The notes beneath the pieces are model-generated. The model did no database searches and was not told the DNA's origin. It saw only the letters and a list, made by a program, of their open reading frames with translations. Position numbers and translations under genes: made by a program. From positions 62,001 through 126,000 of the forward strand of contig JAUXAL010000001.1 of NCBI GenBank assembly GCA_030619925.1: a DNA stretch of 64,000 nt, read 5' to 3'. Positions within the stretch are counted from its first letter, which is position 1, and each line of letters begins with the position of its first letter. This DNA is from Phycisphaerae bacterium. GTDB lineage: Bacteria > Planctomycetota > Phycisphaerae > Sedimentisphaerales > Anaerobacaceae. Positions 50,846 through 58,645 of this stretch are shown piece by piece.

Positions 50846-51040
50846 CTATGGTGCTGGATGGAACGCTCCTACTTGTGAGGTCAGTGGAAAAGCCGATAGA
50901 CCCTGCCGGAGTTCTTGTTTGGCAATGCTACTCAGTCTACGGTGTTCTGCTTCAAAGTCAGACGCAGCTGGATCATGGCATCCCCCAAAAAGTATGACAG
51001 TTAACAATATCCCCGTTATTAGCGCCAACACTCTTCTCAT
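50846..51040 (-). CDS. Possible small lipoprotein or decayed lipoprotein gene
   Basis: ATG 51040 opens MRRVLALITGILLTVILFGG followed by Cys, a clear lipoprotein signal with lipobox LFGGC. The mature part is only about 43 residues (DFEAEHRRLSSIAKQELRQG) and ends without a recognisable domain, so it may be truncated. It lies upstream of the broken methyltransferase on the same strand. Confidence 0.35.
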   Translation of the reverse strand: MRRVLALITGILLTVILFGGCHDPAASDFEAEHRRLSSIAKQELRQGLSAFPLTSQVGAFHPAP

Positions 51041-51532
51041 TATCGAATCAAAATGACTTCCCATCGTCCTCCTCATATTTCAAACCTCATGTTTTTTTTG
51101 ATTTCTCTTAAGTTTGCAGTGGGCAACGAACCTCCAAAGCCGACTGTTACTCGCCAAATAGCTTGGTTCGTATGTTCAATAGACTGAGAATCTCAATCTT
51201 GCTTTCCCACTTCTGTTATGGGCACGCCAGTTCTCTCTAATTGCCAATACTGAGTATCCCCCTGAGCAGAGATTAGCAGAACAATAGAAATGATAGTAAT
51301 GGAAGGCCTGCCTGCGAATTAGTTAGCGTTGGTTCTGCTCTTTCAACGCCTTATTGTACAATCATTTCGGTTCACAACATCTAATATTATACTACTTTCC
51401 CCTGCGCATTGCAAGCGTTTTCTTTGCTTTGTGAAAAATTCTTCGACTATTGGCTAAAGCCGCACGCAAGACGCAAGACTCAAGACTCAAGACTATTTGG
51501 TACGGGACAAGCGGGGGATGACAATGGGGGAG

Positions 51533-51600
51533 GGGCCGTATTGTGCCAACTGAAGGAGAGAGAGAAAAATAGGTAACTGCCCCTATTTTTCTCCCTCCCC
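51533..51600 (+). repeat. GGTAACTGTCCCTATTTTT element, copy B (short)
   Basis: GGCCGTATTGTGCCAACTGA, GGAGAGAGAGAAAAATAGG and TAACTGCCCCTATTTTTCTC without the central GAGCCGTGGCTC hairpin, so a shorter variant of the element at 49557. Confidence 0.75.
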
Positions 51601-51609
51601 AAATGAATA

Positions 51610-51753
51610 CTAATCTTGTTCGTTCTCCGCCGGTGTTTCTTCAGACTCTTCCACCGGTGTCTCTTCAGACTCTTCACATACTGCCTGTTGGGGCTCTTCG
51701 GACGATGCCTCTTGGGGCTCTTCCGGAACCTGAGGTTTTTCTTCGCAATCCAT
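51610..51753 (-). CDS. Small acidic 47-residue protein
   Basis: ATG 51753 follows AAAGGAGATAATT, a strong ribosome site. The peptide begins MDCEEKPQVPEEPQEASSEE and continues with repeats of EESEETP, ending NEQD. About 40 percent of residues are Glu or Asp; it has two Cys and no aromatic residue, so it is probably disordered. The internal 21- to 27-base near-repeats suggest growth by tandem duplication. Function unknown. Confidence 0.5.
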   Translation of the reverse strand: MDCEEKPQVPEEPQEASSEEPQQAVCEESEETPVEESEETPAENEQD

Positions 51754-52035
51754 AATTATCTCCTTTCAATAAATAGACATAACCTTTAATAACCCCCCAT
51801 CGGCATGTTCAGGCAGCGACTTTATCAGAATATGGGACTAAAAAGGGCTGTGAGCATCCGGTCGTAGGCCATTTTTCACTACCTAAACCAGCGTACAGAA
51901 TCTCACAGGCCGGGCGCTTTTCAAGCTGGAAAAAGAGGTGAAAACTGCTCTTCAAGCCATATGACAGCACTTATAGGACTTGTCGATAGAAAGCCAGCCT
52001 ATCTTGGAGACTTTGCAGACAAGGGACGGCCTCTC

Positions 52036-52254
52036 TCAGGGCGGCCTATTGGAATCTGAAGGGGCAGGATATAACTGTAACCGCTTTAAGCTATTCAAAT
52101 AAGGCATATCCATCCTGGTCTTTGGCTGCTCAACAGCCCAACCATAGTTGACATCAAGAAGCTTCCCCAGATGCTCGTGTGCCTGGTGAAAGTACTCAAA
52201 GATCAAACGATTTTCGAAGACCTGTTTTTTATAGCGTTTGCCTCTTGACTTCAT
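52036..52254 (-). CDS. Doubtful 72-residue ORF
   Basis: ATG 52254 opens a basic peptide (MKSRGKRYKKQVFENRLIFE) with mixed composition to the stop, but no ribosome site precedes it and I recognise no family. It may be the end of a decayed gene. Confidence 0.2.
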   Translation of the reverse strand: MKSRGKRYKKQVFENRLIFEYFHQAHEHLGKLLDVNYGWAVEQPKTRMDMPYLNSLKRLQLYPAPSDSNRPP

Positions 52255-52292
52255 AAACAAAATGGTTTATAGTAAATAGTGCTTATTAGACG

Positions 52293-52340
52293 AAGCCCCT
52301 GCTCCTCTTCCTCCAAAAGGCTTAAGGCAGGGGCTTTCTT
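52293..52340 (+). terminator. Terminator-like hairpin
   Basis: AAGCCCCTGC and GCAGGGGCTT form a perfect 10-base stem with a 24-base loop, followed by TCTTCAT. No gene lies immediately upstream on the plus strand, so it may serve a lost gene. Confidence 0.4.
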
Positions 52341-52403
52341 CATAATCCGCTCTTCTTGCACTGTTGGTGGTAGCGGTCTATTTCTCGTTCACTAAGTTTG
52401 CTG

Positions 52404-52518
52404 ACGGCCGTATTGCGCCGACTGAAGGAGAGAGAAAATAGCCTGACGAGCCGTGGCTCTCGCCGCGATGCGTCGCAGCGGGCTGGCACGGGTGGGTAGC
52501 TGTCCCTAAGTTTTCTCG
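52404..52518 (+). repeat. GGTAACTGTCCC element, copy C with insertion
   Basis: GGCCGTATTGCGCCGACTGA, AGGAGAGAGAAAATAGCC and GAGCCGTGGCTCTCG are as in copy A; a further hairpin segment (CGCGATGCGTCGCAGCG) is inserted, followed by GGGTAGCTGTCCCTAAGTT. Confidence 0.7.
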
Positions 52519-52865
52519 TGTATGTACGCTAAGCTTTTGGTTTTGGGACTTCTTTTATTTTCAGGTCAGGCTTGCCCGCAATAAGGCGATGTATTTCCAC
52601 TTTGGTTGCCCATTTGTGGGAATTAAGCGCACTATAAATTGTGGGCTTGGATTTAGTCTTTCTTTTTTTGTTGATTAAGCTTTTCATTTTGCGTTCTTGG
52701 TTCCCTTATATCGACCATTACGTCCGTTTTCTTAATGGGAATTTGAAGCCAACGCTGTTGCCGCTTGGCTTAGGTGGGGGATGTTGAGAGCCAAAAGCAG
52801 CTCTTTTCGTTCTAATTTGCGTTAAAATCCACTAATCCTGCCTCTGATACCCTTCGGCTTGAGTT

Positions 52866-52960
52866 TGGCCGTATTGTACCGGCTGAAGGAGAAAGAAAAG
52901 AGATAACTGTCCCTATTTTTCGGCTCTCGCACGGCTGGGTAACTGTCCCTATTTTTCTTT
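52866..52960 (+). repeat. GGTAACTGTCCC element, copy D with doubled end
   Basis: GGCCGTATTGTACCGGCTGA, GATAACTGTCCCTATTTTTC, GGCTCTCGCACGGCTG and a second GGTAACTGTCCCTATTTTTC. The terminal motif is present twice. Confidence 0.7.
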
Positions 52961-53150
52961 AACAGCGAGTCGACGATAACAGACAATAGTTGTAAAATTG
53001 GAAATCTTTTTCAGAGAAAAAACGAATTTCGTCGGCACAAGCTGCGCGGGAATGACAATTCTTAATAGATTCCTCGACTCCGCTGCGCTGCGCTCGGAAT
53101 AACGGTGGTGTGTTGCGCTCGGAATGACCGAGCAATGAATTGCGGCAGGA

Positions 53151-53181
53151 GAAACCCCCAATAAATTTGGGGGCTAAACAT
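53151..53181 (-). repeat. TTTAGCCCCC hairpin, reverse orientation
   Basis: AACCCCCAATAAATTTGGGG followed by GCTAAAC is the complement of the TTTAGCCCC..GGGGTT hairpins at 31276 and 42290. Confidence 0.7.
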
Positions 53182-53335
53182 TAAAACTCATAGGTAACTG
53201 CAAAAACTGCTCGAGACCAACAGAAATATGGCCGGCTGAGAAGGAAGATGGTATTTTCGTAAGCACTTTTATTTACTTCAATTAGGTCATTTTAACCAGG
53301 TCCCATAATAAAATTTTGCGAAAATTTTGAAAAAA

Positions 53336-53376
53336 GTGGTTTTGAGAGTTGACGTGGTGGTAAGAAGTGGTAGAAT
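53336..53376 (+). promoter_or_regulatory. mraZ promoter with GTGGT direct repeats
   Basis: TTGACG (53349-53354) and TAGAAT (53371-53376) are separated by 16 bases, a good sigma-70-type promoter. GTGGT occurs at 53336, 53354 and 53367, partly overlapping the promoter. MraZ proteins bind direct repeats of GTGG/TGGG-type boxes at their own promoter, so autoregulation is plausible; the unequal spacing (18 and 13) is unusual. Confidence 0.55.
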
Positions 53377-53411
53377 TCCCCACATTGAATGTATCAAGTG
53401 GGACGAATGCC

Positions 53412-53885
53412 ATGCTTTTATTAACAGGCGAATATCAGCACGTTATCGATGGTAAAAACAGAATTCTGGTCTCAAATAAGCTGAGAAGTCAGATTGATGC
53501 CGATGAGCACGGCAGCAATTTCTATCTTGTCCTCGGCGCCAACGGCATCCTTTGCCTGTATCCCGAAAAGTATTTCGAGCAAATAGCCGTTGCCGTTGCG
53601 CCTGAGACTACGGCACCCGACGAGGCTGTGGCGTTCGAGCGAATAAGCTTTGCCTTGGCCGGCAAGGTGGAGCTGGACGGCCAGGGCCGATTGCTCCTGA
53701 ATGAAAGGCTGCGAAAAAGAGCGGGATTGAAAGACCATATTACGCTTATCGGCGTCAGAGACCATATCGAGCTGTGGAACAGTGAAAACTGGGAGCAATA
53801 TCTTTCAGATCATATGGCTCAGTATCAGAAACAGATGTCGCAGGCACGGCAGGTTGTCTTGCAGAAGCAGAACGAAGAACTTTAA
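53412..53885 (+). CDS. mraZ: MraZ, transcriptional regulator of the dcw cluster
   Basis: A 157-residue MraZ with two SpoVT/AbrB-like swapped-hairpin domains: MLLLTGEYQHVIDGKNRILV with YQHVIDGKNR in place of the usual DxKGR, and FALAGKVELDGQGRLLLNER. It forms ring oligomers and represses the division and cell-wall cluster. I use ATG 53412, giving the family's normal start; the frame upstream overlaps the promoter. It heads the dcw cluster. Confidence 0.93.
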   Translation: MLLLTGEYQHVIDGKNRILVSNKLRSQIDADEHGSNFYLVLGANGILCLYPEKYFEQIAVAVAPETTAPDEAVAFERISFALAGKVELDGQGRLLLNERLRKRAGLKDHITLIGVRDHIELWNSENWEQYLSDHMAQYQKQMSQARQVVLQKQNEEL

Positions 53886-53904
53886 CTTTTACAGTGGAGG
53901 CAGA

Positions 53905-54114
53905 ATGATTGAGACAGGTTCGAACCATTATCGAATTGTAGCCAAAAGTCTCGCTCGTGAAAGGGACGTTGACGAACAAACCTTGGCATCGCTGGCAATT
54001 CTTACCGAAAGGCTGGAACGGTTGAAAAAAACCAACAAGTCTTTTTCCAGGGTTACATTTTCACCCGCTGTTAAGAAACTTCAAAACCAGAAAAACAAGG
54101 TGGCTGTGAGATAA
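53905..54114 (+). CDS. Small hypothetical protein between mraZ and rsmH
   Basis: ATG 53905 follows GTGGAGGCAGA, 19 bases after mraZ. The 69-residue basic protein (MIETGSNHYRIVAKSLARER, then DVDEQTLASLAILTERLERL) looks helical in its middle and ends in a Lys-rich tail. No family recognised. The position and ribosome site support a real gene in the dcw operon. Confidence 0.6.
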   Translation: MIETGSNHYRIVAKSLARERDVDEQTLASLAILTERLERLKKTNKSFSRVTFSPAVKKLQNQKNKVAVR

Positions 54115-54155
54115 CAAAGACGGCAGATAGTTGTAGCGTATAGTGCATAGATTTT

Positions 54156-54194
54156 AGCTAAACAACCCCCCAATAAATTGGGGGGGCTAAATAT
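54156..54194 (-). repeat. TTTAGCCCCCC hairpin, reverse orientation
   Basis: AGCTAAACAACCCCCCAATA and AATTGGGGGGGCTAAAT pair as a long stem within the dcw operon, 90 bases before rsmH. Same family as at 42290-42380. Confidence 0.75.
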
Positions 54195-54284
54195 GGGATG
54201 GCTAACCCTCAACTATGGACTCAAAACTCAAATCACGATTTGTTTCTTTAATAACACAGGTATCAATAGACACTATCCGCTATT

Positions 54285-55196
54285 ATGGAAACGAATGGTT
54301 CGACAGTAGAGCATATTCCCGTTCTTGCAAAGACGTTAGCCGAGCAGATAAACTTACCGCCGGATGCGGTGATGGTCGATGCGACCATAGGACAAGGAGG
54401 TCATAGTCTTCTGTTCGGAAAAACTTTGGGCCCTGAGGCAGTCATCGTCGGCCTGGATGTTGATAAGAACTCTATCCGAAGGGCCCAATTTAGATTAAAA
54501 GAGCTCGCCTGCAAAGTTATCCTGCAACACTGCAATTTTTCTCAAATCAGCGAGGAGGTCCACAAGCAAGGTATAGATAAAGCTGACTTTATATTGGCGG
54601 ATTTGGGCCTCTGCTCGGCACAGTTAGCGGACGTCAGGTTTGGACTTAGTTTCCAGACAAATATGCCGCTCGATATGAGAATTGACGAAAGATTAAAGAC
54701 CACTGCTGCCGATATAGTTAATAACGCAGGCGAGAAATCCCTGGCTGATTTGATTTACAAGTTCGGCCAGGAGAGAGCCTCACGACGGATTGCCCGGTTT
54801 ATTGTGCGGCATCGTGGAAGTGAACCGATAACCACAACCGGCCAACTGGCAGAGACAGTCTGCAAGGCACTAGGCAAGACCGGGCGAAGCCGAAAAAGTA
54901 AGATACACCCGGCAACCAGGACTTTTCAAGCACTGAGGATTGCGGTCAATAACGAGCTGGAGAACTTGGAAAAACTGCTCGCTTCAGCGCCGGAACTGCT
55001 GAATAAAAGCGGCTACATAGCAATCATTAGTTTTCACAGCCTGGAAGACAGATTGGTTAAAAGCGATTTTAGGCAAAACGAAAAGGAGAATATTTACAGG
55101 ATCATCACGAAGAAACCGATTGTGCCGACGCGGGAGGAAATTGCTGAAAACCGGCGAGCGAGAAGCGCAAAATTGAGGATTGCACAAAAACGATAA
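54285..55196 (+). CDS. rsmH: 16S rRNA (cytosine(1402)-N4)-methyltransferase
   Basis: RsmH (MraW) methylates C1402 of 16S rRNA. The 303 residues include HIPVLAKTLAEQI, the SAM loop VDATIGQGGHS, GLDVDKNSIRRA, ADLGLCSAQL with the usual DLG.SS pattern altered to LCS, QTNMPLDMRID, and the C-terminal ISFHSLEDRLVK and TKKPIVPT. All family blocks are present. Second recognisable gene of the dcw cluster; no ribosome site is obvious. Confidence 0.95.
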   Translation: METNGSTVEHIPVLAKTLAEQINLPPDAVMVDATIGQGGHSLLFGKTLGPEAVIVGLDVDKNSIRRAQFRLKELACKVILQHCNFSQISEEVHKQGIDKADFILADLGLCSAQLADVRFGLSFQTNMPLDMRIDERLKTTAADIVNNAGEKSLADLIYKFGQERASRRIARFIVRHRGSEPITTTGQLAETVCKALGKTGRSRKSKIHPATRTFQALRIAVNNELENLEKLLASAPELLNKSGYIAIISFHSLEDRLVKSDFRQNEKENIYRIITKKPIVPTREEIAENRRARSAKLRIAQKR

Positions 55197-55223
55197 AGCA
55201 AAAAGTGAAAATGGAGTTTCGTT

Positions 55224-56072
55224 ATGACTTCGGATGCTAAGATTGGATTGCTGTTAGGTTTGGTTTTTATATTCATAATTGCATTTATAATTAACGGCCT
55301 ACCACGCTTTCGCAGCGACACAAACAGTAGTGAGCTGACCACCACCTGGGTCAGTCAGCAGGATGACTCGCCGGGTATTGCGGACAGGGAACGTAAGGCC
55401 CAGGAAGTTTTCAATTGGACAAAGCAGGCTAAAAAAGAACTTGTCGAGGACGAGGAGGATATTCGCTTCGAAATGCCGCTGCCGGCGAGACCTTCGGCTC
55501 TGAAAGATGACTCGATTATGAAAACTGTCAGGCCCGCCGCTCCGGCGCCAACTGCCAATGATAAAACCAAAGCCAGGAAACCCGAATCTGTGAAGCCGGC
55601 TCTGCCAAAAACCTATGTTGTTACCGAAGGTGATAACCTGGCTGTTATAGCCCAAAAGTTTTATGGTGCCGAGGAGGGTAACAGAAAGATGAACGTTATG
55701 CGGATATTCCGGGCCAATCGCGAGCGGCTGGAATCGCCCGATGAAATTCATGTCGGGCAGAAGCTTACTATACCGCCGCTGCCGGCTTCGACGCCGGATA
55801 AAGATAAAATCGGGAGCGTACTTTCCGGGACAGTATTTGAGAAGGTCGAATCTATCGGTAAGAGATGGCTTTCGGCTAACCGGCCTAAGGCAGGCAAAGC
55901 AAAGCAGAGCAGGCAGTACGTTGTACGGGAAGGCGACAGCTTATGGCAAATTGCCGCCGAGCGGCTTGGGGACCCAAGTCGCTACAAAGAGATAAGCAAA
56001 CTAAACGCTAATATTTTAGATGACCAGGACACTCTTACCGTCGGGATGCGTTTGAGAATGCCGGCCCAATAG
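55224..56072 (+). CDS. Membrane-anchored protein with two LysM domains
   Basis: A 282-residue protein with one N-terminal membrane helix (KIGLLLGLVFIFIIAFIING) and a long linker. LysM domain 1 lies at about 132-188 (TYVVTEGDNLAVIAQKFYGA..IHVGQKLTIPPLP) and LysM domain 2 at about 232-281 (QYVVREGDSLWQIAAERLGD..LTVGMRLRMP). LysM domains bind peptidoglycan glycans. It lies between rsmH and ftsL, where most bacteria have no gene, so a role in septal wall synthesis is suggested by position. A terminator-like hairpin follows. Confidence 0.88.
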   Translation: MTSDAKIGLLLGLVFIFIIAFIINGLPRFRSDTNSSELTTTWVSQQDDSPGIADRERKAQEVFNWTKQAKKELVEDEEDIRFEMPLPARPSALKDDSIMKTVRPAAPAPTANDKTKARKPESVKPALPKTYVVTEGDNLAVIAQKFYGAEEGNRKMNVMRIFRANRERLESPDEIHVGQKLTIPPLPASTPDKDKIGSVLSGTVFEKVESIGKRWLSANRPKAGKAKQSRQYVVREGDSLWQIAAERLGDPSRYKEISKLNANILDDQDTLTVGMRLRMPAQ

Positions 56073-56087
56073 CAGATGATTACAACT

Positions 56088-56123
56088 GGAACCCCAAACG
56101 CAATAAAATGCGTTTGGGGTCCC
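56088..56123 (+). terminator. Hairpin after the LysM gene
   Basis: GGAACCCCAAACGCA and TGCGTTTGGGGTCCC form a 15-base stem with one mismatch and a loop of six, followed by TTAATTA. It is a likely terminator or attenuator between the LysM gene and ftsL. Confidence 0.6.
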
Positions 56124-56134
56124 TTAATTAGCTC

Positions 56135-56245
56135 CTGTTGCGGAAACAGTATTTGTCATTCCCGCGGAAGCGGGAATCCAGCTTTTTCGCTCTGGACCCC
56201 TGCTTTCGCAGGGGTGACATCGTCAGTTTTTGTTTTCCGCAACAG
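56135..56245. mobile_element. MITE-like nested inverted repeat
   Basis: Outer 12-base inverted repeats CTGTTGCGGAAA (56135-56146) and TTTCCGCAACAG (56234-56245) flank an inner unit TGTCATTCCCGCGGAAGCGG ... CAGGGGTGACA (56154-56219) with two internal hairpins. The inner unit resembles the element at 61260. It interrupts the dcw cluster upstream of ftsL. Confidence 0.6.
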
Positions 56246-56347
56246 ATACTAACTATCAGAAATAGTATGCACTCGTGCCACGTAGCGAAGCACGAGAGAG
56301 TGGCACACCCGTTGTTGCTTTAATAATGGAAAGTTCAATAATAGATT

Positions 56348-56569
56348 ATGAGTTTCCGATTTCGTTTTGTTTTTGTTGTTTTTTATTTTACGGCTATTTT
56401 GATCCTTGCTGTCTATCTGCGCAGCGCCAACGACCGCATTTTCTATGAGCTTTGCACGTATAGAGGCGAACAAAGCCGGTTAAAACAGAAGCTCGGCACA
56501 AAGCAACTACTGTTGGAAGGTTTAATCAACCCCGCTGCGATTTCACAGCGTCTCGACAAAGGAAATTGA
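56348..56569 (+). CDS. FtsL-like small division protein
   Basis: A 73-residue bitopic protein: short cytoplasmic end, membrane helix (FVFVVFYFTAILILAVYL) and an alpha-helical, probably coiled-coil tail (YRGEQSRLKQKLGTKQLLLE). FtsL proteins are tiny, poorly conserved and identified by this layout directly upstream of ftsI. Shorter than E. coli FtsL (121). Identification rests on topology and position. Confidence 0.6.
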   Translation: MSFRFRFVFVVFYFTAILILAVYLRSANDRIFYELCTYRGEQSRLKQKLGTKQLLLEGLINPAAISQRLDKGN

Positions 56570-56699
56570 TTATTTTCCGAAACGACATCGGGAAACAGAC
56601 ATCGGATAAAAACATCCGAGTTTTCTATTGACTATTTACTATTGGAAAAGACAAAAATTGGCTGAGAAGGGACAGAGAAAACGATAACCAATTTCAGAT

Positions 56700-56765
56700 T
56701 GTAAGTGGTAAAGAGAAAATAGTCAATGGCAATAGTCAATAGTAAATTGCAAATAGTCAATGAGA
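56700..56765. repeat. AATAGTCAATGG heptamer repeat forming the ftsI start
   Basis: AAAATAGTCAATGGCAATAG, TCAATAGTAAATTGC and AAATAGTCAATGAG. The start codon and first 12 codons of ftsI (MAIVNSKLQIVNE) are encoded inside this run. The same AATAGTCAATGG phrase forms the start of the CPBP gene. Confidence 0.85.
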
Positions 56766-58540
56766 AAAGCGTTCGAATTACCATTTTTTTCTCACTGCTT
56801 CTGATTGGGGCATTTCTGGCACTGGCAGGCCGGTGCTTTTATCTGCAGTTTCTCAAGGGCGACCATTATATTAGTGCCTGCCTCAAACAGCAGCAGGGAC
56901 GATTCGCCCAAAGGCCTCGGCGCGGCGTGATTCTTGACCGCCGGGGAAGGGTGCTCGCTGCAAGCAATAGAATCCAGACAATTAAAGCTGAACCTCGTAT
57001 TGTCAAAGACGCCAAGAGTACATCGGCCAGACTTGCGGCAATTGTGGATATGGGCGCACACGAGATCTGCAAACTTATCGTGGAAAGTAAGAATCCGGGC
57101 TATGTAAAAATCAAAGCCGGTGCCGAGCCGAACGAGTGTGATGCCGCCCGCAGAATTTCGAACGCTGTAGGCGTCGAATCTAACTGGCGAAGATATTACC
57201 CGATGGGACGCTTAGCCGCCCATGCCGTCGGTTTTACAAGTCTTGACAATCGGGGTTTGGGCGGTATTGAGCTACAGTACGACCAGGAGCTTGGCGGTTC
57301 GGGGGGACAAAATATATTCCTGGCTGATGTACGTCGCCGGCCTATTCGGCTTATTAGTGAATCGTGGGCCGTGAATCGTGAATCGAACCACGAACCACAA
57401 GCCACAAATCACGAATCGCAGGATGGTGCCGGGATTATTTTGACCCTTGATGCGGCCATTCAGCAGTTTGCACGGGACGAACTTGTAAGGCAATACGAAA
57501 GCTACCAAGCCGCCTCGGCAGTGGCAATTGTCGCTGAGCCGAAGACCGGGGCGATTTTGGCTTTGGTTTCGCTGCCGGATTTTGAGCCCGGCCAGGCCCG
57601 GTCAACAGACCCGGATTATTTCCGCAACCGGGCGATAAGCGATGAGTTTGAGCCCGGCAGTATTATAAAGCCGATTGTGGCTGCGATTGCCCTCGATGCC
57701 GGTGTTGTGAACACAAACGAGAAGATATTCTGCGAGAACGGAAACTATCACGGCAGAGGTTTCGGACGTATCGGTGAATATCGCCAAGGCTTCGGCGATC
57801 TGACCCTGCGCGAGATTCTGATTAACTCCAGCAATATAGGAATGGCCAAAATCGGGCAGAGACTCGGCAAAGACAAACTTTATAACGGCCTGAGGTTTTT
57901 CGGCTTCGCCAAAAAAATGGGGATCGATCTGCCGGGCGAGACCGATGGTCTGCTGTGGCCTGTGAGCCGGTGGACAGGATACAGCGTGACTCGAATACCC
58001 TTCGGCCAGGAAATCACTGTAACTGCGATTCAATTAGTTCGAGCTTTCTGCATACTTGCAAACGGCGGCAGAGTGGTTCGGCCGTATCTGGTCAGAGCAA
58101 TCGTCGATGCTCGTGGCTCGATGCTCATGGCGCGAGAATCCGAAATCGAGGACCGAGTATCGAGACTTGGTTACATCGTCAAGCCCCAAGTTGCCAAATG
58201 GATTGTTACCGATGCGCTAGTCGGCGTGATTAATGAGGGGACGGGCAAGAGAGCCAAACTGGAAAAATGGCAGGTGTTCGGCAAGAGCGGAACCGCCAAT
58301 ATCGCAAAAAGCAACGAGCGAGGCTATTCCGAGAGCGATTACGTTGCTTCTTTCGTAGCCGGTGCCCCGGCCGACGACCCGGCCATAGTGGTTTTGGTTT
58401 CAATCTATAAGCCGAACAAGAAACTCGGAAAAGGTTATACCGGCGGAGTCGTAGCCTCTCCGGTGGCGGCCAAAATAATCGAAAAAACCCTCAACTACCT
58501 CGGTGTCCCGCCTAAATATCTGGCCTCGATGCAAAATTGA
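56726..58540 (+). CDS. ftsI: FtsI-like penicillin-binding protein (septal transpeptidase)
   Basis: A 604-residue class B PBP: membrane helix at about 17-37, pedestal domain (RGVILDRRGRVLAASNR), and transpeptidase domain with S312-I-I-K315 (EPGSIIKP), S368-S-N370 and K520-S-G522 (GKSGTAN). It crosslinks septal peptidoglycan with FtsW. Residues 211-232 and 461-481 are encoded by inserted short repeats (57356-57421, 58103-58169) located in loops before the DGAGIILTLD strand and before the VKPQVAKWI helix. No mur genes follow; the cluster ends here. Confidence 0.92.
   Translation: MAIVNSKLQIVNEKSVRITIFFSLLLIGAFLALAGRCFYLQFLKGDHYISACLKQQQGRFAQRPRRGVILDRRGRVLAASNRIQTIKAEPRIVKDAKSTSARLAAIVDMGAHEICKLIVESKNPGYVKIKAGAEPNECDAARRISNAVGVESNWRRYYPMGRLAAHAVGFTSLDNRGLGGIELQYDQELGGSGGQNIFLADVRRRPIRLISESWAVNRESNHEPQATNHESQDGAGIILTLDAAIQQFARDELVRQYESYQAASAVAIVAEPKTGAILALVSLPDFEPGQARSTDPDYFRNRAISDEFEPGSIIKPIVAAIALDAGVVNTNEKIFCENGNYHGRGFGRIGEYRQGFGDLTLREILINSSNIGMAKIGQRLGKDKLYNGLRFFGFAKKMGIDLPGETDGLLWPVSRWTGYSVTRIPFGQEITVTAIQLVRAFCILANGGRVVRPYLVRAIVDARGSMLMARESEIEDRVSRLGYIVKPQVAKWIVTDALVGVINEGTGKRAKLEKWQVFGKSGTANIAKSNERGYSESDYVASFVAGAPADDPAIVVLVSIYKPNKKLGKGYTGGVVASPVAAKIIEKTLNYLGVPPKYLASMQN
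57356..57421. repeat. GAATCGTGAATCGAACC repeat inside ftsI
   Basis: TGAATCGTGGGCCGTGAATC, GTGAATCGAACCACGAACC and ACAAGCCACAAATCACGAAT. In-frame, encodes 22 hydrophilic residues (ESWAVNRESNHEPQATNHES). Confidence 0.8.
58103..58169. repeat. GATGCTCG/GAGTATCGAG repeat inside ftsI
   Basis: CGTCGATGCTCGTGGCTCGA, TGCTCATGGCGCGAGAATCC and GAGGACCGAGTATCGAGAC. In-frame, encodes DARGSMLMARESEIEDRVSR. Confidence 0.7.
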
Positions 58541-58645
58541 ATGATGTCGCGGGCTAAAGAAGCTGCATGGGCCGATTAGTATAGCACTTTCTCGAGCCGC
58601 GCATCGGCAATGCAGCGTTTTTTGCGATTGACCCATTAACCTTAT

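Larger units (their letters stand above)
51077..53330. other. Gene-poor, repeat-rich 2.2 kb
   Basis: Apart from the small acidic ORF at 51610, a doubtful 72-codon frame at 52036-52254 and the repeats listed separately, no gene is supported. Other contents are CAAGACTCAAGACTCAAGAC words at 51465-51495 and GCTGCGCTGCGCTCGGAAT-type words at 53088-53130. The segments 51100-51460 and 52550-52860 show nothing recognisable. Confidence 0.6.

Noticed and set aside
52949..53161. A 70-codon open frame on the minus strand
   Set aside because: It spans TCGGAAT-type repeats and part of the GGTAACTGTCCC element, with no ribosome site.
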